NCBI GenBank assembly: GCA_043228905.1
Contig: JBHGNT010000008.1
Coordinates: forward strand, 15,314,001 to 15,378,000
DNA: 64,000 nucleotides
Origin: Azolla caroliniana
Taxonomy: Eukaryota; Polypodiophyta
Direction: 5' to 3'
Below are positions 10,319 to 20,834 of this stretch, in pieces; within the stretch, counting starts at the first letter, position 1, and the number at the start of each line of letters is the position of its first letter. Under the pieces are notes generated by a model. The model was not told the DNA's origin, did no database searches, and was given only the letters and a program-made list of their open reading frames with translations. A program made the translations under genes and the position numbers.

Positions 10319-10757
10319 TGTTAGGAATTGACCGATGACAACCGGTTTGACGTTCGTATTCGTGTGCCGAAAACCACGAATTAGTACACATCCAGGAAAA
10401 CGTAAAGACACTGAGATAGTGATATTTTACGTGGAAAACCCGAAATGGAAAAAACCACAGACCCCAAGAGAACAGATCACTATAGTACAGAGGAAGTACA
10501 AATACAAAACTCGAAGGCAACGACCTCGAGTTCTCCTTCGTCTCACAGACGGCTACAGAGTTACACTCTCACTCACAGTTACAGAGATAACTACCTCGTT
10601 CTAACTTTACAATAATGATCAATTACAGTTACTAAAGTTTGCCCTAGTCGCTTATAAACAAAAGCAACTTTCTGGCTATTTATAACTGTAGTCCACAAGG
10701 GGCATTTTAGACTATTTACAATTATAGTCTTCCTAAATGATTTCAATTTTCGATTTT
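10319..10757 (-). repeat. Copia LTR fragment, left arm of a palindrome
   Basis: Read on the minus strand it ends GTCAATTCCTAACA at 10319 and carries the ACGTGGAAAACC segment (plus) found in the F-type LTR (GGTTTTCCACGTAAA). It is truncated in U3 and joined at about 10757 to an inverted copy of itself. Confidence 0.8.
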
Positions 10758-11651
10758 CGATTTTGATTTTCAAAATGAAATCATTTTGGAAGACTATAAT
10801 TGTAAATATTCTAAAATTCTCATTGTGGGCTACACTTGTAAATAGCCAGAAAGTTGCTTTTGTTTATAAGCAATTAGGGCAAACTTTAGTAACTATAGTT
10901 GATCATTATTGTAAAGAAAGAACGAGGTAGTTTCCTCTGTAACCTTGAGTGAGAGAGTGAGAGTGTAACTCTATAGCTATCTATCAGACGAAGGAGAAGT
11001 CGAGGTTGTTGCCTCAGAGATTCGTATTTGTACTTCCTCTCTACTATAGTGAATTTTTTTCTTGGGGTGTTGTCCGCCGGAATTGTAACCGCCGGCCATA
11101 ACACATTGTAAATAGATTATTATATTAGGCGCATTAAAGTAACGCATGTAACGGTTCACGCAAGAAGCGTAACCGATCAGAAACCCTTTGTATATAAAGG
11201 GTGAAAGAACACTATAAAGGGTAGCGTCTTTTTGGGAACATCGTTAGTATAGTTTTTGTCTTCTCTGATCTTCGTATGCCGCCTACTGGTCTCTTGTCTC
11301 CCCTTCGTAGCACTAAGCGTGGGGTAAGTGTGTGTGCGTAACTACGCACAATTAGAGGTTCGGTTGTAGCTGTCTCTCTTGACACTCTGTTGTTCTGCTC
11401 TACTACGTAACGTTCTTATGATCTACGCACTACGTATTCCTCTTCCCTTGCACCATGATCACATTGAAACCTACCGTTGTTAATCGATAACATGGGGTTT
11501 GTGGACCCCCATGGTTTTTTCCCATTTCAGGTTTTCCACGTAAAATATCGATGTCTTTGTGTCTTTACGTTTTTCGGTCTGTGTGCTAATTCGTGCTTTT
11601 CTGCACATGAATATGAACGTGAAACTGGTTGTGGCCGGTCGATTCCTAACA
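10758..11651 (+). repeat. Copia LTR fragment, right arm of a palindrome
   Basis: From 10770 to 11067 and again from 11498 to 11651 this is the reverse complement of 10319-10757 with scattered mismatches. It ends GATTCCTAACA at 11651. The gap is a solo LTR (11068-11492) absent from the left arm, so it inserted after, or only into, this arm. Confidence 0.82.
11068..11492 (+). mobile_element. Solo LTR (425 bp) with TSD TGGGG
   Basis: The insert starts TGTTGTCCGCCGG and ends CGATAACA. It is flanked by the perfect 5-bp duplication TGGGG (11063-11067 and 11493-11497). Removing it restores the arm of the palindrome. A TATA box (TTGTATATAAAGG) at about 11190 gives a plus orientation. No internal coding sequence remains, as expected after LTR-LTR recombination. 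Confidence 0.92.
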
Positions 11652-13796
11652 GTATTTGACCTTATACACCCACCAGCAACCAATCAACTTCACTCCTTTC
11701 GGTACGTCCACCAAGTCCCACGTCTCATTTTCCGTGAGCGTGTGCATCTCTTCCTCCATGGCCTTTTGCCAATTCAGATCCTTAGCCGCTTCGGCATAGC
11801 TCACCGTCTCACGCACTTCCGCCACTTTCGTCATGTATGCATAGTGATGCGCCATGTACTCATTATAACTATACCGTTTTACGGGGTTCTTCTAGTGGGT
11901 CGATCAACGTAATTTCCTATTAGCCGATTTCAAGGCCCCCTTGGCCGACTCAAACTTCTCTTCCGAAGATCCTTCTTTGTTATTCTCAGACTCGGAATCA
12001 CTCTAATCCATCACTTCTTTCCCGGTGTCGTATTTCGGCATCTTCTTCTTCCCCTTCTCTATGCGCATGAATCGTCTCCTCGGTTCCTTGCACAGGAAGA
12101 GCACGATTGAGTCTGCATTGCTCGTCGGCGCTTCGTCCAACTGGTCATTCCAACTTAGTCACTCATTCGGCCCACTTAGCCAGAATGAAATTAGACTCTC
12201 TTCTAGAGTATTGAATTCTTGTTCTTCTTTAGCCCAGATCATTTTGGGCTCATTGTTCAACTAAGCTCCGTAGATTCCGAGAACATTTGAAAACTTCACT
12301 TTTCCCATTGATCAGATAGATTCATCGATGAAGGAGACAAAATATCGACTCTCGCCAAGACTAACATTTTGTGCCGGTCCCCATACATTTGATTGTACCA
12401 AGTGGAACCACTCTTCGTGGGAAATGAAAGTCGGTGCTACTTCTTGAGCTGGCTGGCTTCACAAATTTGGGCCTTTCGGCCACTTAAATTCAGCAATCCA
12501 AAAAAAAGTTGTTTCGATTGCAGCTCTTGAAGCCCCTGATAGTTGACGTGGCCGATCCGCTTGTGCGACAGGTCAATATCCGATTCGACCTTCTGTTATT
12601 TTGCGAACATAGCGGTGCCAATGTCACTGGTGTTGAGGATAAACATCCTCCCATCTCGGCGCCCTTGGGCGATGATCCGGCCTTCTTTTTCGATGAAGCA
12701 CCCGAGATGCATAAACTGTACTTGCATCCCCTAGTCAATGATCTATCCGACTGACACTAGGTTCTTCGTGATTGTCAAAACGTGAAACACGTTCATGAGC
12801 TTCCCTCTCTGTCCGACATGGGTGAGGGGAACTTCTCTAACATGCTCAATCGGGTGAGGAGTGTCATCTCCAGTTTCGACAACTCCCAATTGTTCTAGTT
12901 TTTCTATATATGAGAACTACTCTTCGCGGCTCGTCATATCATTGGACGCTCCGGAATCAACATACCACTCTTCCTCTCATCCGTAAGTTCTCTTCCTCAT
13001 TAAGTTCGCCTTGTGCTTCATCACAAAGGATGGCCCTTTTCCGATCTTTCCAGTTCCGGATCCATCCAATCCCTCGACGTAGTGCGAGGTCTACCAATTT
13101 CCTTGTCCGGCCTTCCCGGATCCGAATTTATTCGAATCAGTGCACTTCTTCCAGCACTCATTCTCGTGGTGGCATTTCTTGACACAATACCAACATTTCA
13201 TTTTGGCCCTCAATTGCCGATTTCTGATGCCTTTTTGACGCCCCCCTACTCGTGGAGGGAACTATTGTTGGAACTATCTCTATGCCTCTGACTCTTTGCA
13301 TGCCGACCCACCTCGTCCTCCACGCCCATGGGGCCGATGCGCCTCCGTGTACAACATCCGGTTGTCCAGTTGAGTGGTCCTCGACCCACTCAACTAGTTT
13401 TCTTCGATCATCAGCATCAATTGCAAGTCGAAGAAGGACGGTGGTTTCTCCCGGGTGCAAATCACTAGCCGGATTGGCCCGTACTATTGTGCTAGACCAC
13501 CGAGGCATATTTGGACCATCTCGTCTTCGTCCACCATCACGTTGATGGACCCGAGCATGTCACAAATCTCCTTGATCTTTGTGTAGTCAGTAATCGACAT
13601 GTGGAGTTGCCAAATATTGTTGAGCTCTTCTCAGAGCTGCAACTTCCATGCCATGGTACTTCGGTGTTTTTGCATCTCTGATGTAGTTGAGCATTTAGTC
13701 GTGCACACAGGATGCGAGGCATTTAGTTTTCGATTGGTCTTTGACAAATCGCTTGTTGGGAACAAAGGATGATCTAACCCTTGTGCTCTGATACCA
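11652..13796 (-). pseudogene. Copia, decayed minus copy with integrase core deleted
   Basis: From right to left: gag (13780 to 13000, with a knuckle-like segment near 13170), protease and GAG-pre-integrase (12960 to 12490), start of integrase ending SFIDE at about 12322, then directly the inter-domain linker and the N-terminus of RT (HHYAYMTKVAEV at 11840, WWVYKVKY at 11660). The catalytic integrase core and most of RT are absent. It is the same family as 3183-5395. Confidence 0.85.
13778..13796 (-). other. Primer binding site, initiator tRNA-Met type
   Basis: The minus strand reads TGGTATCAGAGCACAAGGG next to the LTR, the standard plant copia primer site. Confidence 0.9.
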
Positions 13797-14241
13797 TGTA
13801 AAGAATAAAGTCCAGAAGCTTGTAGAAAAACCGGCTCAGCTGGATAACAACAATAAACCGAAATGAAGATTTGATGGAAGCTTGAGAATACACAGTACGC
13901 GGGATAGATAGAGAGAGCAAAACATAAACTTAATTAAAAAATAACAAGTTCACTATGTACATACAATGTGCTCAATGAGCACTTTTGTACACGTCCATTA
14001 AAGGACTAATAGAAGTACTGACATGTACTTCAATGCTCATATGAGTGACTCACACAGACTCCCATATGTCTACGTACTAGGCTCGATTCGTAGGCCTCTA
14101 ACGCCTACCGGTTCATTCTGATCTGGATTACAATTCGGCTCTCTAATCTGGTTCCCTAGTTCCGAATACTGTTCAGGACACCAATCCAGTCCTGTAGCTT
14201 ATTCAGCCGATCCGGATCCGGTTGAGCTTGACTACTTAACA
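13797..14241 (-). repeat. Copia 5' LTR (445 bp, minus)
   Basis: It begins TGTTAAGTAGTCAAGCTC on the minus strand and ends AATTCTTTACA-type sequence (TGTAAAGAATAAAG on plus) next to the primer site. It is co-linear with 4953-5395 and 17552-17993. On the right it abuts a plus-strand copia integrase at the FIDDY motif. Confidence 0.88.
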
Positions 14242-15114
14242 ATTTGTAACCTTCATCGATGACTACAATCAACACACTTACTGTTGCTTGATCGAGAAGA
14301 AAAGCAAAGTCTTATCTGGCTTCTAGAAGGTGAAGAGCCTTGCCAAATGGGAGACCAATAGAAAGATCAAGTGCCAAAGATCAGATGTGGAAAAAGAGTA
14401 TATTTCTGACCAGTTCTCAACGAGAATTCTCTTCTAGATACACACTGAAGCAGAATGATGTGGATGAAAAGAAGAATCGGATGATTGAAGAAGTGGCCAG
14501 GGAAATGCTTGAAGAGAAGCATATATCGAAGTTTTATTGGGCCGAAGCCATTAGGACGGCGGTATACCTATAGAATCAGACTTCTACAAATGGAGGAGTG
14601 TCAACACACGAGTTGTAGTTTGGAAAGAATTCTAACTTGGCACACTTGAGTGTATTCGGCAGCATTGCATATGTGCATGTGCCGAAGGAGAAGCAGAGGA
14701 AGCTAGATGCCAAAGTCAAGAAGTGTATCTTGGTCCTACTAGGATGAGAAGAAGGGCTATAAGTGTTCTAACCCCCGAACGATAGAGTTCCGAGTAAGCC
14801 GAGATGTCATTTTCAACGAATCGGTTTTGTGGTACTTGCCCTCACCTCCAACCCCCATCAACTCCATTCTGAATTCTGAGGATGAGACCAGTGAGGCTGA
14901 GATGCCCCTTCATGAAGAGGAAATCAGAGCTCTAGAGGAGAGTATGATTTCATTTTGGCTAAGCGGGCCGACTGAAGGACTGAGTCGGAAGGATCAATCG
15001 AAAGAAGAAGAGTCGAGTAATGGAGACTCGGCCGTGCACTCCCCGCGCAAAGAACCATGGAAACGGTATATGCGCAAGGAAAAGGGGAAGATGAAGATGT
15101 TATAATATGACACT

Positions 15115-15755
15115 TGATGAGATAGAGATGATAGAAAGGAGAGATAAGGAAGATAAAAAGACCCAAAACCACAAAGATCTATTGCTAATGAATAATTATG
15201 ATGGGAGGAAGAGAGAAAGAAGATACATAAATCCAAGTCTACAAGGATAAATTGATAACAACTCAACCAACACTACGTGAATAGGCAAGAAAACATAACA
15301 AGAAAGAGACTCTCTCTCACCACCTTACTCTTCTTCCTTTATATAAAGTTCTCTTCCATTGGATAAGCTTCCCTTGCTTTCTTTTTTATGCTTTTTTTAG
15401 AGTTTTCATCGAGTCCTATTCTTATCTATGACACAACGATCTTTAAATCATCATATCTCCCTCGTCCAAGCTCTAAATTTAGAGATTTAAAAAACTATGG
15501 ATAGCTCTCTTCACAAGATTTCTAACCCATATTTGCACATTATAGTTGGCTTCCAAACGAATGAGTTATGAGCGTTCTTTATAGACTACGTTTTGGTGCC
15601 CGCTTTTTTCTTCTTTTACTTTTCTCCATCTTTCTTGCTTTTAGTTTGACTTATCCTTAAGACCTTAGCTCGTGATCTTGCCCTCTGGATGTGAACGCAC
15701 CATACCTTATATTCTTGTAGACTTCAATACCTTGAATTCTAAAAACACTTTCACA
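15115..15755 (-). mobile_element. Solo LTR (641 bp) of a D-like Ty3 family, TSD ACACT
   Basis: On the minus strand it begins TGTGAAAGTGTTTTTAGAAT, nearly identical to the start of the element D LTR, and ends CTCATCA. The perfect duplication ACACT flanks it (15110-15114 and 15756-15760). Internally it has diverged from D, so it is an older family member. It sits in the linker of the plus copia. Confidence 0.9.
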
Positions 15756-16015
15756 ACACTGAGGCCGAAACATCAGATCGAAGCGAATCTGACGAGGCTA
15801 GGAGCAAGGAGGGGCCTCTGAAAACGAGGTTGAAGTTGGCCAAGAGGGCCACAAAATCGGCGAACTAGAGGTTGTGTTGATCCAACCGCCAGAAGAACCC
15901 CATAATTTGGTACAAGTACGATGACGACATGGCGCAACATTATGCACATATGGTGAAGGTAACAAAAGTGTGTGAGCTAGAGAGCTACGTAGAGGCAACA
16001 AAGGTTGCGAATTGG

Positions 16016-16308
16016 CATGCCGCAATGGAGGAAGAGATGCGATCGTTAACAGAAAATGAGCCTTGGTACCTGGTTAATGCCCCAAAGGGTGTGAAGCCGA
16101 TTGGATGTAAGCGGTGTACAAGATAAAGTACAATCCCGATGGCACAGTCAACCAATATAAGGCATGCCGCAATGGAGGAAGAGATGCGAGCGTTAACAGA
16201 AAATGAGACTTCGTACCTGGTTAATACCCCAAAGGGTGTGAAGCCGATCGGATGTACTAGGTGGTGCGCAAGATAAAGTACAATCCCGACGGCACGGTCA
16301 ACCAATAT
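16016..16308 (+). repeat. 146-bp tandem duplication inside copia RT
   Basis: The block starting gcatgccgcaatggagg occurs at 16016 and again at 16162. The copies differ at several bases, so the duplication is not recent. It repeats the RT N-terminal segment and destroys the frame. Confidence 0.85.
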
Positions 16309-16814
16309 AAGGCCTGACTAATGCCCAAGGTCTACGTGCAGAAATACGGCATCAATTACGATGAGACCTTCGCACTGGTCGCGAAGATGACAATTATCCA
16401 TGTATTGCAGGCCGTAGTAGTGGCAAAGTGGTGGCACTTACATTAGATGGATTTTAAGAACATGTTCCTACAAGGAGATCTTGAGGAACAAGTGTACATG
16501 GTATAGAGCCCTGGATTTCTATCCAATCAAAACACCTCAACAATTTGCCGATTGAAGAAGTTGTTATACAGACTCAAGCAAGCCCCACATGCTTGGAACG
16601 CGAAGATCACACAGAGATTGCATTGGATGGGGTTGCTCCGTCGAAGTCAAATTCTTCATTGTTCATTGGACGAAGTCGGACCAAACTGATTAGCATTTTT
16701 CTATATGTCGATGATCTTGTCATCGCAGGTGCCGACCTAGAGAACCTTTAATTACTTCCTCGGGATAGAAGTGATCCAAACCCCAGAAGGCATATTGATC
16801 AACTAACTGTCAAA

Positions 16815-16896
16815 GTCAGGATGCCACATGGAATGGTGGGGGTTGAACCCCTTCTAGTCTTATTGGGCAACCTTACCAATTGAGCTACATCCATCT
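16815..16896 (-). other. tRNA-like module in solo LTR
   Basis: On the minus strand it reads GGATGTAGCTCAATTGGTAAGG (A-box type, given here in part), then after about 25 bp GGGGTTCAACCCC (B-box/T-arm type), and closes with GGCATCC, which can pair with the first bases. It looks like a tRNA or SINE head, but the anticodon arm is poor, so it is not a functional tRNA gene. Confidence 0.6.
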
Positions 16897-16949
16897 TACA
16901 TTATTGTATTATGTAAGTTACAACTTATTTCATTATAGATTGATCACTA

Positions 16950-16967
16950 GAACTTTCAAGAACCTTC
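16950..16967 (+). promoter_or_regulatory. Perfect four-unit heat-shock element
   Basis: The sequence GAActTTCaaGAAccTTC has four alternating pentamer cores with exact spacing, about 90 bp upstream of the TATA box. A further GAAgtTTC pair is at 16996-17003. Plant heat-responsive LTRs such as Arabidopsis ONSEN use this type of site. Confidence 0.75.
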
Positions 16968-17551
16968 TAGAGAATGCATCTTCATGCACTCTATAGAAGT
17001 TTCCATGCACTCTCTAGAAGTCTTCTAGCATTCATGCATACCTCCACATTCTTGTATAAATATTGGGGTCCACCTTGATTACAATCAAGGTGAACAACAC
17101 CAGTTACGGAAGCATATACAGTTCTTGTTTATTTGTCTATCCTCTCTCTTGCTTGTTCTCTTGTCTATGCTCTTTCTCCCACTATCTTTTAATATTGAGC
17201 CTCGTCTACTTGTCCTTGACAATCTTGTGATCTTGCTTATGCTCTCGCTCTCTCGTCTACTTGTCCTCATTCCACCCGCTCGTGACACCAACGTCATTAT
17301 GTGTTGAATGTGCTCTTCAAGTTCAAGATGGTGGATTGCAAATCTGTCTCAACCTCTATCGATAGAAACGTTAAGCTTCGCCAAGGTTTGGGAAAGGCAT
17401 GCGACCTGATACAATTTCAATAGATAGTGGGAGCCTCATTTATTTGACGATCACATGGCCAGAACTAAGTTATCCGGTCGGCTTGATCAATCAATTCATG
17501 TCGCAACCAAAGGCCGAACACCTTTAGTGTGTGCAAAGAGTATTGCAGTAT

Positions 17552-17993
17552 TGCTAAGGCAAAACCGGCTTATGTAGATAGCAACAAAATATAGATAGGT
17601 TTAATGGAATCTTGAATCACAGAGTACGTGGGAGAGACAGAGTTAGAGAAGAACAAAAAAAATGTTTATATTCCAAAACACTAAAAACTCTCTGTACATA
17701 CAATGTGCTCAGTGAGCACTTTTATACAAGTCCATGAAAGGACTGACAAAAGTACTGACATGTACTTCAATGCTCATACAAGCGACTAACACTAACTCCC
17801 AGAAATATGCCTACGTACTAGGCTAGATTCATAGACCTCTAATGGCCTACCGGTTTATCCTGATCCAGATTACAATCCGGCTCTCTGATACGGCTCTTGG
17901 TTCTAGTCACCGATCTGGTTCTTCAATCCGGATACCGATCCGACTTTGGCGTATTCAGCAAATCCGGATACCATTGAGCTTGTCCAGTCAACA
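17552..17993 (-). repeat. Copia 3' LTR (about 442 bp, minus)
   Basis: On the minus strand it begins TGTTGACTGGACAAGCTC at 17993, directly after a purine-rich tract (TTGAGCTTGAGGGTGAG at 17994-18010). The U5 end is truncated at about 17552, where it meets the plus-strand copia. Confidence 0.82.
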
Positions 17994-18690
17994 CTCACCC
18001 TCAAGCTCAACTTGAGGTCATATCAGAGTGTATGTGTCTGTGGTAGTTGGTCGTCTCCTCTAGCTCCCCGTGGCATCCTCCCGCTTGGCTCTCGCTCCTC
18101 GTTCGGTTCGGTTTGGCTTCCTTCGACGCGTTCAATTTCTTACATCTCGATCTTCTTGATCGACTTGTCTGTTGCTTCACCCCTTATCAACTCCCTTGTT
18201 GTCACGGTGTTGGCGCCCCTCGACCCATTGGCTCCTCCATCTCAGCGTCAGTTTCGGTTGCCTTTTTGTCCGCTTGTCCCATCGTAGATTAGGCTCCTCT
18301 GAATCGAACATTTCGATTGAATCGGGTACATCTGATTCATTTCTGCTCTCAATCGAATCAACTCCCTCCGATTTGTCTTTGATTCCCAGACCTTTCACGA
18401 CATCGGCCCATGTCCCTGTCTCGGTCTTTCCGGCTCTACCTTCCCCATTTTTGGTTGGCTCCGGCTTGGGCTTTCCGTTCTGGTGGCTCCTCCTATGTCC
18501 AGACTCAACTTCTTCAGCCAACCCGTGCACTCCGACTTCTTCAGTCAAGCCGAAATCGAAATTGGTTCAGTCATCTCTATCATTCCTCTCATTTCTCCCC
18601 CTCAAGTTTGGCAATCGAGGTATTGCACACCTAGTGCTCCAAAGAATTTCCACAACTTGTCCAAGCCTAGGGGTTTGGTGAAGATATAGG
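17994..18690 (-). other. Copia non-coding region between RNase H and 3' LTR
   Basis: The minus strand carries the polypurine tract and a GAATCG/GAACCG-rich stretch that matches the plus-strand stretch at 36379-36839. Frames here are short and unlike any protein family I know. It appears to be the long 3' leader of this copia family. Confidence 0.6.
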
Positions 18691-19665
18691 CAATCTACCG
18701 ATCTATAGGAACATGCAAGAGCTCCACTTCACCAGAGAGAACTCGCTCACAGACAAAATGGTAGGGCACCTCGATGTGCTTTGTCCGAGTGTGAAAGACA
18801 GGGTTCTTAGCTAACTGGATGTTGTTGAGGTTGTCGCAATAGATCGTCGTTAGATTAGACACCTCCACTCGCAGATCCTTTAGGAGCCTCTTGAGCCATA
18901 TGGTTTCCCATGTCGCGACAACCACTCCTTGGTACTCAGCCTCGGTGCTTGACAGTGCTACTATCGGCTGCTTCTTACTGGTCCAGGCGACCGGGACGCT
19001 TCCAAGTGAAAACGCATATCCGGATGTAGACTGACGGTCTCCGGCATTTCCGACCCAATCGGCATCCGTGTAGCCGACAAGTTGTCTGGCTACACCGGTC
19101 CCATACAACAACCCCCTATCCTTAGTGCCGCTAACATACCTAAGTATTTGGTGTGTGCACTGTAGGTGCTCCACCGCCAGATGCGCCATGAATTGACTAA
19201 TCAAGCCGACCAGATAACTTATATCCAGCCGGGTGATGGTCAGGTATATAAGGTTGTTGACTATCTATCGGAACCGTTTTGGCTCGTATGCCGTTTTGGA
19301 GTCGGGATGAAGCTTCACATTCCGGCCCAGAGGAGTCGAGACTGATTTGCATTCCATCATACCGAATTTGAAGAGTATACTCATCACATAATGTCGATGG
19401 CTTATTAGTATGAAGGTCACCGAGATCCTTCATTTCGAACGATGTTGTGAGCTGGGAATTTACGTGGTCAATTTCGATGAGATCGATACTGGCGATGACA
19501 AGATCATCCACATAGGGCAAGATGCTCAACGGCCCGTTCCGACCTTTCCAGATGAAAAGTGAAGAGTCTGATTTTGACGGAGCAAACCCCATCTAACACA
19601 GTCTCTCCGTGATCTTCGTGTTCGGGGTGCGCAGGCTTGCTTGAGTCCGTTGTCATGGCGTGGCT
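18691..19665 (-). pseudogene. Copia RT C-terminus and RNase H (minus)
   Basis: Segments seen: SDSSLFIWKGRNGPLSILPY with the RT catalytic box as YVDD (about 19500), YTDADWVGNAGDRQSTSGYA (RNase H, about 19050), [12 protein letters not shown] (about 18950) and [20 protein letters not shown] (about 18820). Frame breaks occur near 19200 and 19440. The N-terminal part is cut at about 19665. Confidence 0.85.
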
Positions 19666-19830
19666 CGCCTAGAATCGTAGCGGTGTGTAGACAGAAGATA
19701 ACGTGAAAGAAAGAAAGATATATTAACGTCTTCTAAGGCCATATTCAGCCCATGAGACAAATGGTTTACAACAAAAAGTGGGATATTTACCCATTCATGG
19801 AAAGTAAAAAATAAAAATAAAAATAGAGTT
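19666..19830. other. Junction between copia fragment and LINE
   Basis: No coding signal. It contains an A-rich run (AAAAATAAAAATAAAAAT at about 19807-19824). It may be the LINE 3' untranslated region, but the A-run is on the wrong strand for a minus-strand poly(A) tail. Confidence 0.35.
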
Positions 19831-20264
19831 TTAAGCTAAATAGTTCTGGTAAAATAAAATAACAAACATGTTCCATCCATGTCTCTCGAAGAGAAGCGGG
19901 AGATCAAAGGGTTTCAATGTGGATGTGGCCCATGGCCCCAATGTAAAAGGTACCCCAACCATAGCTCCTAGTTGACGTAGCTCACGTTCCCTTATCTTCT
20001 TAATCCTTTCTACTCCGTGTCGACTTGTTTTGAAGCCCAACATCCGAGAGCGTTCGGTTTTTCTTTGCGTTTCAGCTTCCTCAAGAACGAGGCCGAGTGG
20101 CGTAAGTGTATTCACATTCATCGTCTCCCCTTGTTCCTGAAAAATTACACTAGTTACAAGTTGATGAATAGTAAAAGGGTTATGGTTAACAGTTTGTAAT
20201 TTATTCTCCCTATGTTGTTTTAGCTCTAAGATATACCTCCCTAGTCTCTTTACATTCGGGGCAT
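19831..20264 (-). pseudogene. LINE C-terminal tail after a frameshift
   Basis: One base out of frame with the zinc-finger part, this strand continues LLDAPNVKRLGRYILELKQH, a tail often seen at the end of LINE proteins, then about 110 more residues (LGLVLEEAETQRKTERSRML and basic RIKKIRERELRQL) to a stop at 19831. I read it as the natural C-terminus displaced by one indel. Confidence 0.6.
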
Positions 20265-20834
20265 CTAATAGTTAGAGAGGGTGGGAGAGGGGCCTAATAT
20301 GTCTTGGTATTCCACTCGTATCTCCGCATTAGTTGGGCACTTGCATGTGAAGTGATCCTCATCCTCTATCTCTATGTGGCACAACCTACATAGCATTTCC
20401 TCCCTAGGGACTCTATTAGCCTGACCATTCTCAATCTCAAGTCGGTGAGACGATATCCTAAGTTGTTCAATGGTAACCCTTAGTGCATTTGATAAGAATG
20501 TATCTAGATATATTGGTCGTGTAATAAAACCTAATTGAGCGGAGTGCAAGAAGTGTTCTTTATAGTACAACATTTTACATGGGAGCGACTCTCGTGGGGT
20601 GATCCATTTATATCGAGTGTAAATTTTCCATATTTCTTGGTGTATCACTTTATTACGGTCTTCATGAGATATTAGAGTTTGGTCAGTCCAATGGTTGTAC
20701 TTAAAGGGGGGTAGGTTATTAATGTCTATGTAGTTTGCAAGTAACCAACTCACCATAGTGCTATACCAAGAGCTAGTGTCTCCAGACGCATGTAGGGATC
20801 GAGATGCCTCAAAGGCTCGACGGGATATCCTATC
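20265..20834 (-). pseudogene. LINE C-terminal zinc-finger region
   Basis: The frame has WSYSTMV-type hydrophobic segments and the motif CRLCHIEIEDEDHFTCKC (C-x2-C...H-x4-C), the zinc-finger array at the end of many LINE reverse transcriptases. The first residues of the open frame belong to the inserted LTR; LINE sequence starts at ISRRAFEASRS. Confidence 0.78.

Larger units (their letters stand above)
16808..17287 (+). mobile_element. Solo LTR (480 bp) with heat-shock and tRNA-like modules
   Basis: It starts TGTCAAAG and ends CTCGTGACA, flanked by CTAAC (16803-16807) and CCAAC (17288-17292), a 5-bp duplication with one change. Removing it restores the copia RT. Layout on plus: antisense tRNA-like module (16815-16896), heat-shock element (16950-16967), RY motifs (16983, 17004, 17033), TATAAATA (17055-17062), CT-rich tail. 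The 3' LTR of element K (50936-51336) is the same family. Confidence 0.88.
14242..17551 (+). pseudogene. Copia, decayed plus copy (integrase to RT/RNase H)
   Basis: It begins at FVTFIDDY of integrase, continues through integrase (14460-14800), a serine/glutamate-rich linker (14830-15100), RT (15930-16800: LVNAPKGVKPIG, then the YVDDLVIA box at about 16700) and the segment SLIYLTITWPELSYPVG at 17430-17490. Stops and indels are frequent. Two solo LTRs (15115-15755 and 16808-17287) and a 146-bp tandem duplication interrupt it. Homology stops at about 17551 against an opposing LTR. Confidence 0.88.

Noticed and set aside
16815-16896. A genuine tRNA gene
   Set aside because: A and B boxes are present, but the anticodon arm does not pair and the segment is part of an LTR with its own target duplication.
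18177-18681. Possible host gene in overlapping frames on both strands
   Set aside because: The region matches the copia stretch at 36379-36839 between RNase H and LTR and has no domain.
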